Shown: piece after piece, positions 11,474-23,000 of the stretch | Layout of the letters: each line of letters begins with the position of its first letter | How positions within the stretch are numbered: the first letter of the stretch is position 1 | NCBI GenBank assembly: GCA_029204225.1 | Contig: CM055093.1 | Location: forward strand, 205,001 to 269,000 | From: Diphasiastrum complanatum | Lineage: Eukaryota; Streptophyta; Lycopodiopsida; Lycopodiales; Lycopodiaceae | Length of the DNA stretch: 64,000 bases | Direction of reading: 5' to 3' | Made by a program: the position numbers and the translations under genes | The notes under the pieces: generated by a model | What the model saw: only the letters and a program-made list of their open reading frames with translations | What the model was told of the DNA's origin: nothing | The model's database searches: none

Positions 11474-14400
11474 AAGGAAGCGGGTGGCGGACGCGCGTTC
11501 GCGTCTGGACACGTCCGATTTTTTGCAAAAAAAAAAATTTCAAAAAAAAAAAAATAAAGGCACCTGCCTACACTGTCCCCCATCCCAAAAGCAATTTATG
11601 GCCCCTGTTTTTCCCCCGGAATTAATTATCAGAGGGTGTCTGGCACCCACTTGCCCCCTCCGATTAAAAAAATAGGAAAACGGTACCAAAAAAGTTTGCA
11701 AAAAATTTGCAACAGACCTAACCACTGGGCCATGCCTCTCATAACTAAGATATTACTAAACAACCATGGCTAATGAGCAGTTCATAAATTATTATGAACC
11801 TTCATTGGGAACTAGACTCCAAAAAAGCGGCAAAGAAAGATCTGAGAGTGGTTTCGAGTGAAGATGATGGTTTAGGGTTTTTGGTATTAATGGTTTAGGG
11901 TTTAGGGTGCATCAGTGACTGTCTCAAAGAAGTGAATGCTCACCAGAGGATTGGGGAGAGGTGAACGCTCACCAGAAGAGTGACAAGCTCTCAGGAGCAG
12001 AAGTCTCTGGGGGAAATTAGGGCTCACCAGAAGAGTGACAAGCTATACACTACTGTGACTCCGTTGATGAGATCGGTTTCTTCCCAGATGAACTTCAACA
12101 GCTTACTGATTAGTTATGGCACTACTTCAACACGCTACAATACGATGTCGAAATTTTGCGTACCAGCACGGGGGCTCCGAAACATCTCCCAGTTTCCAGG
12201 TCCCAACCGAACAAAGTGTCCCCGAAGCCATGTTTAACGTCGAACTTCGGACGGACGTTGTGGGTCGACTGTCGGTCATTTCCTCGTCCTGTTTGTTCCC
12301 ACAGGTTCATATCGAGGTTGTCCACTGGCCGAAACAGACGGCACCCGAATCGGATCCCGTTTGGAGAAACGGGACCGTCGGACGGAGAGTTGCAAAACTA
12401 GTCCATTTCACTTGACCTAATTGCGCTTCTCTCCAATGGAGGGTAATTTTGATCGAACGATACCCGAATCGAGCCAGACTCGATCCCTTGGGTTCGTATC
12501 GGGATCACGAACCTGTGGACTATGTTCCCGAACCATTGATGCATTCTACACAGTACCATGGCCTATGTGATGAGATAGATTTAGGGTTTAGGGTGGTACA
12601 ACGTCACGTGGGCAACTAGTCGGAGCATGTCCTGGTAGATGTCCGCCGACACAACGAACGGAAGCTAGAAGCAGAATTTCACAAGAGCCAGCAAGAGATA
12701 ATTGGGCAACTACCGGAGCTGCAACTACGTGCCCTCACGGTCCTCAGACCTACTCCCCCCTGCCCGAGCTGGCGAGGGCGAGGAAACGCAACGGATTGAA
12801 ATTAACTTCACCGCCATGGTCCAGGAAAGGGTCCCTCGTCGTCGGGCCAGCCAGTAGGTCTTCTGGTTCCCGGTAGTGAACGACACAGTTATGATGACCA
12901 TCCACTCTTCTGGTGACCATTCACTCCCTGTAGTGAATGGCAGAATCTGACAACCATTCACCACTATTAGCAGCAGTTTTGTTGCAGTTGTTTTCATCAC
13001 GCTACGGAATCGGGGACGCGGACCACACAAACACCTCACGCGCTAAAAGGTTGGCCTTTTGTTCGCTTTAGGGTTTAGGGAACAAACGACCATAAGGAGG
13101 ATACCAAAGATACTGTTGAGCAAGATTCTGATGATGACGAGGAGTACAAGCCTTCAGTTAGCCAGGGAAAAAGTTCCAGCTCTTCCATAAGACTGAAGTG
13201 TGCCAGAAGTATTGAAGTTGCTTGGTGTATGACAAGGACGGTGTAATTGAAAGCCAGTGCAAGCATGTTTTGCAATAAGATCACAGTTTGAGAGGAAATT
13301 TTATGGGCTTCAGTAGCCATTTCCTGAACTCAGACACCCAAGGAAGCAGCATAGATCGGACAATGATCAATACCCTTTCATCTGGATGTTTGGCCAGGAA
13401 ACTTTGTAAGAAAGCAATGGTCAAAAATGTCTTTTTAGTGCATGGAGATGGTCGAAGTGGTTTTGACGCCAGTACGTGTTCCCGAATCTTGCCACATCAC
13501 CAATTGCTCTGTTTTCGACTCCACGTGAAACGTTTTTGGTGAGCCGACAGAGACAACAACCAATGGTTTCTGATCCACTGATCAAAAACCAATGGGTGCT
13601 GTCTCTGAAGGCTCACGGAAAAAGTTTGACGTGGAGTCGAGAACGGAGCAATTAATGGCGTGGTAAAATCCGGGACTATGTAAGGGCACGCAACCACTCC
13701 TTTCGTCTGCATGCATCAGAAAGACATTGTTGACCATTGCTTTCTTGCAAGGCTTCCTGGCCAAATGTCCAGATGGAAGGGTAGTGAACATTGCCTGATA
13801 TATACTGCTTCGTTGAGTGTCTGAGTTCAGGGAACGGGCAGTGAAGCCAAAACCTAAATCATAAAATAGTATAAAGCCAACACAACTGCCTTTCAAACTC
13901 TGTATTAATTGCAGAACCTGCTCTGATTGACTTTCATTTACATCGTCCCCATCGGTAACCAAACAGCTTCAGACGTCTGTCGCACTTGCCAGTTATGGAA
14001 GAGATCGAACTTTCTTCCTGACTAGCTAAAGGCTTGTACTCTTCATCATCAGAAGAGTGTTGCTCAACAGTGTATTTGATGTCCTTCTTTTCGCCGTTTG
14101 TTTGCTAGCCGTTGGCCCTAAGGCATACGATAGGTCCACACTTTTGCACGTTTTGATGGGCTTGTGTGGTGTGCGTCCTCAATTCCATGGCTTGATGAAA
14201 ACAACTGTGGACAAACTATTGTTCACAGGTTTGAAGTCCAGACGTTAATGGACACCAGAAAAGTGAATGGTCAACAGAACTATGCCATTCACTACAGGGG
14301 ACCACATGACCGACCATCATGCAAGAGGTATAGCTACCTCTGTCAGCACAGGCCTACACAGTACTATCTTATATGCTGTGATCGGTTTCCCCCCGGATGA

Positions 14401-15405
14401 ACTTCAACAGCCTACTAATTACTTATGCAAAACTGTTTCATTCACTGCAGGTCGTCCGTCCGTTCCTCGTCCTATCTACTCCTACAGGTTCCTGGCGAGG
14501 TCGTCGGTTGGCCGAAACGGACGACACCCGAAACGAAGCCAGTTTGGAGAAACTGGGCCATCGAACAGAGACCTGCAAAATTGGTCCATTTCACGTGACC
14601 TAATTGCGTTTCTGTCCCGTCGAACGGCCATTTTGACCGAACGACACCCGAATCGAGCCAGGCTCGGTCCCTTGAGATCGTATCGGGATCACGGATCGTT
14701 GGACTGTATTCCCGGACCATTCTGTCAATTCCGAATGTTTTCAGGTCACATCCCGGCAAAGTGTCCCCGAAGCCCTGTTTTGACCCTAAACTTCAGAAGG
14801 ACGTACTGGGCCTGCCGTCCGTCCGGTCTTCGTCCTGTCTGCTCCCACAAGTTCCTATCGAGGTTGTCCGCTGGCCGAAAAGGACGACACCTGAAACGGA
14901 TCCCGTTTGGAGAAACGGCACCGTCGGACGGATAGCTGCAAAACTAGTCCATTTCGACTGACCTAATTGCGTTTCAAGCCCGTCAAACGACCATTTTGAC
15001 CGGACGATGCCTGAATCGAGCCAGACTCGGTCCCTTGGGTATGTACCCGCTCCACGAACCAGTGGACTATATTCATGGACCATTTATAGGTTCTACGCAA
15101 GTTTAAATGTATGCTACACAAGTGCAGCTTTGATGTTGAATCTGCACATACCTATGGTGCAATGCCTACGACACAATGGGGACGTGGGTGGGGTTGATGA
15201 TGTTTATCGATGTGGTTATGATGATTATGCTTGTGGCTTGTTTTGATGGTTATGGTTGTGGGGTTGTGGGTTTAGGATGATTTGTTGATTTGTTAGGGTT
15301 TAGGGTGTTATATTAATTGTGCCATTTGTTGGGGTGTCTGGTTTAGCACGTTATGTTAAATGGTTGAACATGATGCATATGTTATGAATGAGATGTAGAT
15401 GTGCT

Positions 15406-15482
<77 letters not shown>

Positions 15483-16412
15483 TTGCACGGAGCAAACCAT
15501 TTCTGACTAGCCATTCAAACTTCACAGAGCTAACCATTTGTAAGCAACCACGATAAATTAGCCATGACACAAATAGACTGTAAAAAAATATATAAATCTC
15601 ATCTGATGCCACTGTACATGATGCTAAAATGTGTCTCAGGATCTACAAGTCTGTGCTAAACAAATCATCCCTCTGCATGCCAGATGCATCTGCAGAGGTG
15701 TCAAATACAAAGTCTGGCTGGGAGTCTGGAGGCATCTAGGACTCCTCTAAGTCTGGGCCAACGCCTGCCAAGAGACGACTAGAAAAATCATCAGTGGGTC
15801 CCCTCTTGGCTGGCCTGCCTCTGGGTCTGCCGGAAGGAACCCTCTGTGGTACACTCCTGCCTGGGGGTCTCCCTCTGCCACGGGGGGGTCTCTGGGAGGA
15901 ACTGCCTGCCTGTGATGCTGAGTCGTCTCTGCGTGGACGTCATGTCATGCGCCCCATCTACTCTGTTCTGAGGCTCGTTGATCGCGAGGGGTGCACAATG
16001 GGCCTCATTTACTGCTGCATATCCACCCTGAAAGGCTCCATGAATAAGATGTCGTGGAAGGCCAAGCCCTCTGGGGTCGTGGATTGGTGACGAGGGCAGG
16101 TGCGGATGCAGCGGCAAGCGGAGGCGGATGCGACGGTGGGGGCGGTGGGTGTACCAGTGGCAGGGGCGGTGGCAGTGGGTGCACCTGTAGAAATAGAGTC
16201 CACGGCATCTGTGGACGGCTCGTCGGGCTCAGCAGCGGGGATGACCATACAAATGCCAATCCCATAACGTCCCCCCGTGGGTAGGACTCGCAAACCCCCC
16301 ATATGTGCTCGAACCCGAGAGGCGTTCCCTGTGAACTGTCGTCGACAAAAAGGGCAACGCCACTTTCTGTCGGGCATCACCGCCACCTCATCCCAAATGG
16401 GACAAGCAGCCA

Positions 16413-16488
<76 letters not shown>

Positions 16489-16738
16489 AAGCACAGAAAT
16501 CCAAGCTCTTTCTCCCACCCTAAACCCTAAACCCTAAATCCCAAATCCAAGCACCCTTAAACCTAAATCCTAAACTCACACACACACAATTCCTCTCTCT
16601 CTCCGTCCCTCACACTCTCTGTCTCTTCCTCTCTCTCTCTCACACACACCTCTCTCTCTCTCACACACAGATCACCACACACACAATTGTATGCACACAA
16701 ATCAACAATGTCTTTTCACACACACACACACACAAACA

Positions 16739-16807
<69 letters not shown>

Positions 16808-16961
16808 TTCCGCCCTCTTTCTGCTCTCGGGTTCTGCGGACTGTCCGCAGGGCTCGCATGCTTTTTTTTTTTTTTTTTAAAAAACCCGTCGCTGGACGCT
16901 GGACGCATCCAGCCCAAAAAAAAAAAAAATTTAAAAAGGACGCGTCCGGGTCCGGGCGTCG

Positions 16962-17008
<47 letters not shown>

Positions 17009-20000
17009 GAAAAATAGCTATTCTGGGTTCATAATCGCAATTCGCGAATCGCGGACCCAGCGAATCGCGATTCGGTGCATCTATGCTCCAAAGGCTTTAG
17101 ATTTCCAAATGTTCTGAAAGTCAACATGACTACTTGATGGTTGTTCCAAGAAAAGCATAACAACAACAAAAAATCAAACCACTATCATAAGACTTGTTAA
17201 GCAAGAGAACAACGTTAAATGATGCACTTGTGCAATATTTCTAGTTTCTCAACTGACAAGTAGCCATTATCTTATAAACAAGCAACATAAGCTAATGCAC
17301 CAACCAAAAATTTTGGATGAATGATGAATTAGTTAGGGACTTACATGGACCGTATCTGGATCACAGTAAGCATCGTGATGTCCCTAACCCAAAAAAAAAC
17401 AATTTCACAAATTGAAGGATCAAGTAGAGAGATTTTGGAAAGGGAAGAGAAATAATAGCCAAAGGGAGGAACCAAAGAGGATAACTTGAAAAAAGAGGGA
17501 CAAGGTAAACCAACAACAAGATGGAGACTGGATAGAAGGGGAGCAAGGGATCAAGAAGAAATCTGTGGAGGATGGAGAGCAAAGTGTAACAAAGGACGAG
17601 ACAAGTGAAGGTGCAAAGGAATGGAAAACATGGAAATTGGGACCGTGAAGGAAAGGGAAGCTACTAACGAGGACTGAAATGGAGAAGGAAAGCAAGCACC
17701 AAAACAAACCAACCAAGAAAGAAAGAGCAGGAAAGGCGAAGAGGAAGTAAAAAGAGTAAATACAATAATCCAGGAATAGAAGGGATTTTAAAATCTTTTT
17801 CTTCCCGACTTTAAGAACATTCTAAACTTCCATCTTGGAATACATGACATGTTACAAATTTACGAGCTATCAACACCAGCACAAAAATGTGTTGTGAGAA
17901 TGTTGCACAGAGCATTCTATTTCATAAATTTTCCACACACTCTAAGTCTACTATGTACAATGGATAACTTGGCCTTTTGGCATGGTGCAATCACACCTTC
18001 AGCTCAATGTCATTGACATGACACTTTGGATTGGCTGTAGAAAAAGTTAGAATTGATCTTGCTTTAGGGTTCAATATATGTTTTGATAAGGCCAAAGTAA
18101 AAACAAGACTTCCGAAGGGTAAGGTTGTCATAAACCTAATTGGCATATCCTTCAAGCTTCCTAGATTTCAAAACCATTGTATCGGAAATTTTTGCTTTAA
18201 AAAAAAAATGGAAGACCAAATGGCAGCACTAGGGATGTAAAGTTGATCATACAAAAGAGTATCAAAAAAAAACCAACAGGGTCCCATGCAGCTTAATGAG
18301 TGGCCTTCCAATTGAGCTAAACTAAATATGGGTCAGCGACACTTTCGTTCTTGAGCCGTACCTACAAAATTGCAACAAGCAATACTGGAAACGAGTTCGT
18401 ATCTAGGAACTTCACAGCAATAGTATCATCAGGATCATTATTGCTCTTCACCTCACTCTACCTTGCCCTTGAAAGTGTGCAAAACCAATAAGCCCTATAA
18501 TCGGGTTTCAACCTAATTTTTTCTAATTGAAGGATTTTATTTGGTTCTGACATTTTCAAGACCCAACATTCTACAATGTTAAGAGTCTGCAACGTTGTTC
18601 TAGATTATCATTCGAGTTCGGTAAACTCATTTTGCACACTTTTTTGTATTGAGGCTCCTTAAGGGATATAATTAACACCAGCGCTCAATGAATTACCGAC
18701 CCAACACGAAGAAATCATCACATGATAATATGCAACTGAACTCTACATTGTATACAAGTTCCACATGATGACGTATTGTTCTTTAGTTGCAAAATCTAAC
18801 AAACCAATGCAAGATGTCCTCACGGAGGCATTCTTCATGTTTTATAGCAATAAAATTCTGATCTTTTAACTAACTCTAAACCAAGAAACACTGTCTAGAT
18901 ATGGAATATCTACATTTAAGTTCAAAGAAATGTTTTTGCGCAAATTTTGCTACATTGAACCTTGAGGGTTCTGCAATACAAGCATAATAATTAGGCCTAA
19001 AAGCACCATGACACTAACTCACTAAGGCTTCTACGAGATTGTGAGTTGAAGAAAATATGATAAAAAAAAATTGAAATTGACTTAAAGCTAATATCAGTCT
19101 TTTGAAAAAATTACCTGTACTTCGACGATTCATAACAATGAACTGAAAGCGAGGTTGTGTGCGTCTGCATAGAAGTTTGCATCTTCAAATTCCTACCTTT
19201 TTACAACAAAAATATCAAAAACAAATTCTTCAACAGGCCCAATGTATGCCTTAAAGAGCCAATCAAAATTTCAACATACCTTTTTACAACAAATAATGAT
19301 CCTTCGACATCTTTTCGACTCTGCAAAACATAAGGTATCAGCCTCTTTCCCAATCAAAGGAACATATAATGAAATATTTAAGGTTAAGATTGTTATCAAA
19401 ATATTCAAGAATGAGATTACTATTTACGCGTATCTACATAATAACACCCATTACACATAATTGTGTCCTAGACAACTTTCACTTACAAGCATCCAATTCA
19501 TAAACAAAACCAAAATTGAAACATATGTCTTATAAACCTCCATTTTATGGAAGGATTTGTCAACATACGAACTTCCAAAAAAACACAACGAAAGTAGCAT
19601 TGCTTTATTAGTTGCTGATTTACAGAGACATTGTATTCCATTAAACATAAGGAAAATAGGACACAAACTTGCAAGTTTGAACAGTCCATTTGGACTTTGG
19701 ACTCTCCAATCAATCCGCATTTCCATTTTTTTATCCCCATTGATTTGAGGAAAGGCAACTTCTCTTTTGAAAGGGACAATGGTCCATCGCTGACATTAAA
19801 TTATTTAAGTGAATCAATTGCTTAATACATAAAGTACTTTCAAATGTGCTCTCTTTGGAATTGCAAACTTCACAATTGTAGTTTCCCCTATGAACATATA
19901 AACCTTCATTTCTCTGCACCACTCTAACAAATAATGTAATTGAACTTGTGATCCTATTGCACCCCTTACTGCCAAAAAGATATTCAGTTCGAACCAAAAC

Positions 20001-23000
20001 ACCAAAACCTTAATGCAATCAACCAACCAAGCAAAGAGGATAGTTTCAACATGTACAACTCTTTCAAAAGTGGCATGAATCAATTTTGAGCATATCCTTC
20101 CTTAATTGAATGCTTTGCCTACATCATCCTTACGACAAGAATGCATTCAAATTGATTCTAACCTCAAAACATATTTCACTTTATCAATCTCTTTCAACTT
20201 ACTAACAAAAAATTGAATATAAGGGTGACTACTACTCTAACATTGTTCCCTTATGATTCAGTGCCCAAAAGAACATGTTATGTACCCTATTGTCATACTA
20301 GAAGATTCATTCAACACATTAACAGAAATTCCATAGACTAGCATACATCCTATTCCTGCTATTACTCCTAAGCGGCTTCTCTTCTCTCTCTCTCAATCTC
20401 TATTCTTACAAATGAAAGGTGAAAACAAAAGTGGTGTCACATCCCTACTTATAGACAAAGCTAGGGTTAGGGTTTTTGGTTCACCCAAAAACCATGTGCC
20501 ATAACAACTTGACTATCGTAAAACGTTATAAGCCAAAATGCATTTAAAACTACCTAGGTCCTTTTTTTATTTTTTGGCTCAGTAGAGCGTAGATCTGATT
20601 CTATTTCTCATGCCATTGGCTTACGAGTACAGGGCACATTCTAAGGGTGTCTGACGTTATATTACAAGTAGATCTGAGTTATTATGTCGACTCGACAGAC
20701 AGGATGGTGGGATCGGCTGCAGTCTGGGAGCAATACTTATTGCTATACTGCTATATGCTGCGCGCGATGGTGCATCCCGCTGGCTAGCGCGATGGTGCAG
20801 CCCGTTGAGGCCCGTTGATTGCTGTCCTAGGCTGCTGAGGCCCGCTGACTGCTCGCTCTCATCTCCACCCTACTCCTCCATTGCAATGGCTCCTAAGAAG
20901 AAGGGGGGGGGGCACATAATACTACAAATGGAAAATAACTCTTTTTCAAATGCATTAAAAAGAATTCAAAATGATGTCAAACAATTGTGACAAGTGACCA
21001 TTGAAATCCAAAGGAATAGGTTCAAAGCTTCAAAATGGAGATTGGAGGTCATTATTCCCCCCTACATCAAAAACCCATAATTTTAAATATAGTAAACCTT
21101 TTTCCTACCAATTTTGAATGGTTGCACTTCCTACAACTCCTCATAGTTTGAGAATGGTCAAGTTAAGTTTTGCAGGGTTTCCCAACCCAAAATTTAGACC
21201 ACAACCCAAGGACTTGGCCATTACCAACCATAGGCCCTTTATTTCCTTGACTATGGCACCCCTTGGTGCTTCAAGTCCCTGGGAGAAGGCCATTAGAAGA
21301 TACATAAATACAAGCGACTCTGAAAGGATGAAGCACCCTCAAAAAGAGAGTACTAGAGAAGAGAGAGAGAGAGAGAGAGATGATTTTAGAATTTGCTGCC
21401 TAAATCCTTCTTGCGAGTTTACAGTCTGCAGAGATAAAAAGATCTGTTGTGAAGAGGATGAACTTCATGCTATTGCAGGCACAGCCATACGCAATTTTTG
21501 ACTTTTTTCTTAGAAGACTTTTAAAATTAGGGATCTTCGTACTCCAAGCAAGTATGGTTGATTTTGTCAATTATGTCGAATTGTTGAAAGTTGATATTGT
21601 TGTATTGTTGATTTTGTAATATGTTAAGATGTTGATTTATTGAATACACGGGGGTGGTTGGTTGTTAAATCCATGCTCTAAAATTGAATTGCTGTAGTGT
21701 TGAGCTTTGTTGACTAAAGCTATTATTAATTTGTTAGATAAAATATGATAAAATAGATGATATCTTGTATGAGATGATGAATACTATAGTAAGATGTCAC
21801 ACCCTCCAGATTTTTGGGTGCCCAATGAAAAGAACAGAAAATCCTGCATGTCCACATGTGTAGCCTATTAGAGTCAAACCCATGACCTCAAGTTGATGGA
21901 AGGACTTCAACAAAACATCGCAGATTGGAGTACGCCCAACAATAAACTTACAAGAGATTTTGTCTGAATGTTTGTATCTTCCTGACGGTTTGACAATATA
22001 CATGATTTATATACATATATAACTTTTTGGCTAAGCACCCAACAATCTGAACTAATGTATAGAGGACCAGAATGACATTGACATATTTTCAAGAGGACCA
22101 CGTAAGGAGCGATGCCAAATTTCTAAGTCACTTAATCCAAACAAGCAAGTTACATCAGCTTCCATCAACCAGCCACCAGCATCGCTTCGCAAGCTGCAAT
22201 GCCAACTGCTCTTTTTTCTGTTTTCTTTCGCGATCACCTCGAATAGTAGAATTTACCTCTGCATGCCACAGGATAAAATCTTCTGCCAAACCTTTCATCT
22301 AAACACAACCAATGACAGAATGACAACTAAGCACTATGTGTCATTGGATGTCCACAGGAAGGTTTTTGGCATGAAGGATTTTGGCAGAAAGTTGGAATTT
22401 CTAGAGACTTCTACGAACAAAAAGTAGCATTTACCGGGAAAAGACTCACATTTGGGGGAAGGCTCAAGGAACCTCTTGTGGTGGGGGCCTTGCCCTGGGG
22501 CTACCTTCCTCGGTCGGCCAAAAGCCCTGGAGCCTGGGTCTATACCCACAAAAATGTCTAAAACGTTTCTTGTCACTAAAAAAAAGAGGCTCGGACTACT
22601 CGTTCCATAGAACAGGAAAAGCGTTCTAACCCAATGGTCATGAGCTCATAAATACAAATAGGAAAGCATGCCGATTTACAAGGAAAAATTTCGTAATATC
22701 TGTCTGATACATCAAACGAAGCAAAGCTACAGACATTCGTAACTATTTCTACGACGCATAATGGCTTCACGGAGTTGACAAAGGGCCTGTCATAATATGG
22801 CTAGGTATTTCCGCGACATTGTCTCTTCCTAAAAAGGTTGCTTCTCCGAGGAAAAAATCTAAGACTGCACACTTCAAGGAAGATCCAACTCCATAATATT
22901 TCCTGACAGCAGGTACATTTTAGGGATTACATCTGCAAGCAATAAAGATCAAACCGTACTAAGCTATATCCCTGACTGCAGCACAGGTTTTGGTGAGATG

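Larger units (their letters stand above)
12890..14310. repeat. ~1.4-kb inverted repeat (hairpin)
   Basis: Two arms of roughly 690 and 725 bp are reverse complements, with divergence and small indels. They meet at an almost loop-less centre near 13580 (ccaatggttt ... aaaccaatgg). Matched blocks include actgttgagcaa, gaggagtacaagcc (gaagagtacaagcc on the other arm), tttggccaggaa, ggttgttttcatca-like segments and tgtagtgaatggca. A transcript crossing it would fold into long double-stranded RNA. Confidence 0.85.
11472..16965 (-). mobile_element. hAT transposon B, internally replaced (Pack-type)
   Basis: A 5.5-kb element bounded on both sides by TA dinucleotides. The left end reads ctaaggaagcgggtggcgga; the right end, on the complementary strand, reads cagacgacgcccggac. 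Both then share cggacgcg, so the terminal repeats are imperfect. Its layout parallels A: a small plus-strand ORF relic near the left end, and a minus-strand BED finger plus AT-hook remnant near the right end. The middle is filled with ~270-bp repeats and a long inverted repeat not present in A. Confidence 0.75.
4582..17085. mobile_element. Outer hAT-type transposon hosting two nested elements
   Basis: Both ends carry catagatgcaccg in inverted orientation. They are flanked by a perfect 8-bp direct repeat, ctccaaag (4574-4581 and 17086-17093), the target duplication length of hAT elements. Inner matching ends extend to agctatttttccaaa beside the TA tract. Without its two inserts it is only about 0.8 kb (4582-5219, the TA tract, and 16966-17085) and shows no transposase. 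It therefore looks like a non-autonomous element. It sits in DCP1 intron 3. Confidence 0.88.

Noticed and set aside
16303-16530. Ser-Leu repeat ORFs at CT tracts (also 16691 and 28419)
   Set aside because: They arise from (CT)n microsatellites.
16519-16560. Interstitial telomere
   Set aside because: Only about three ccctaaa units occur and similar short clusters are dispersed in element B; they are better described as telo-boxes.
21118-21501. 127-codon open frame in DCP1 intron 1
   Set aside because: No recognisable domain, low-complexity Arg/Glu run from a GA tract, and intronic position; probably chance.
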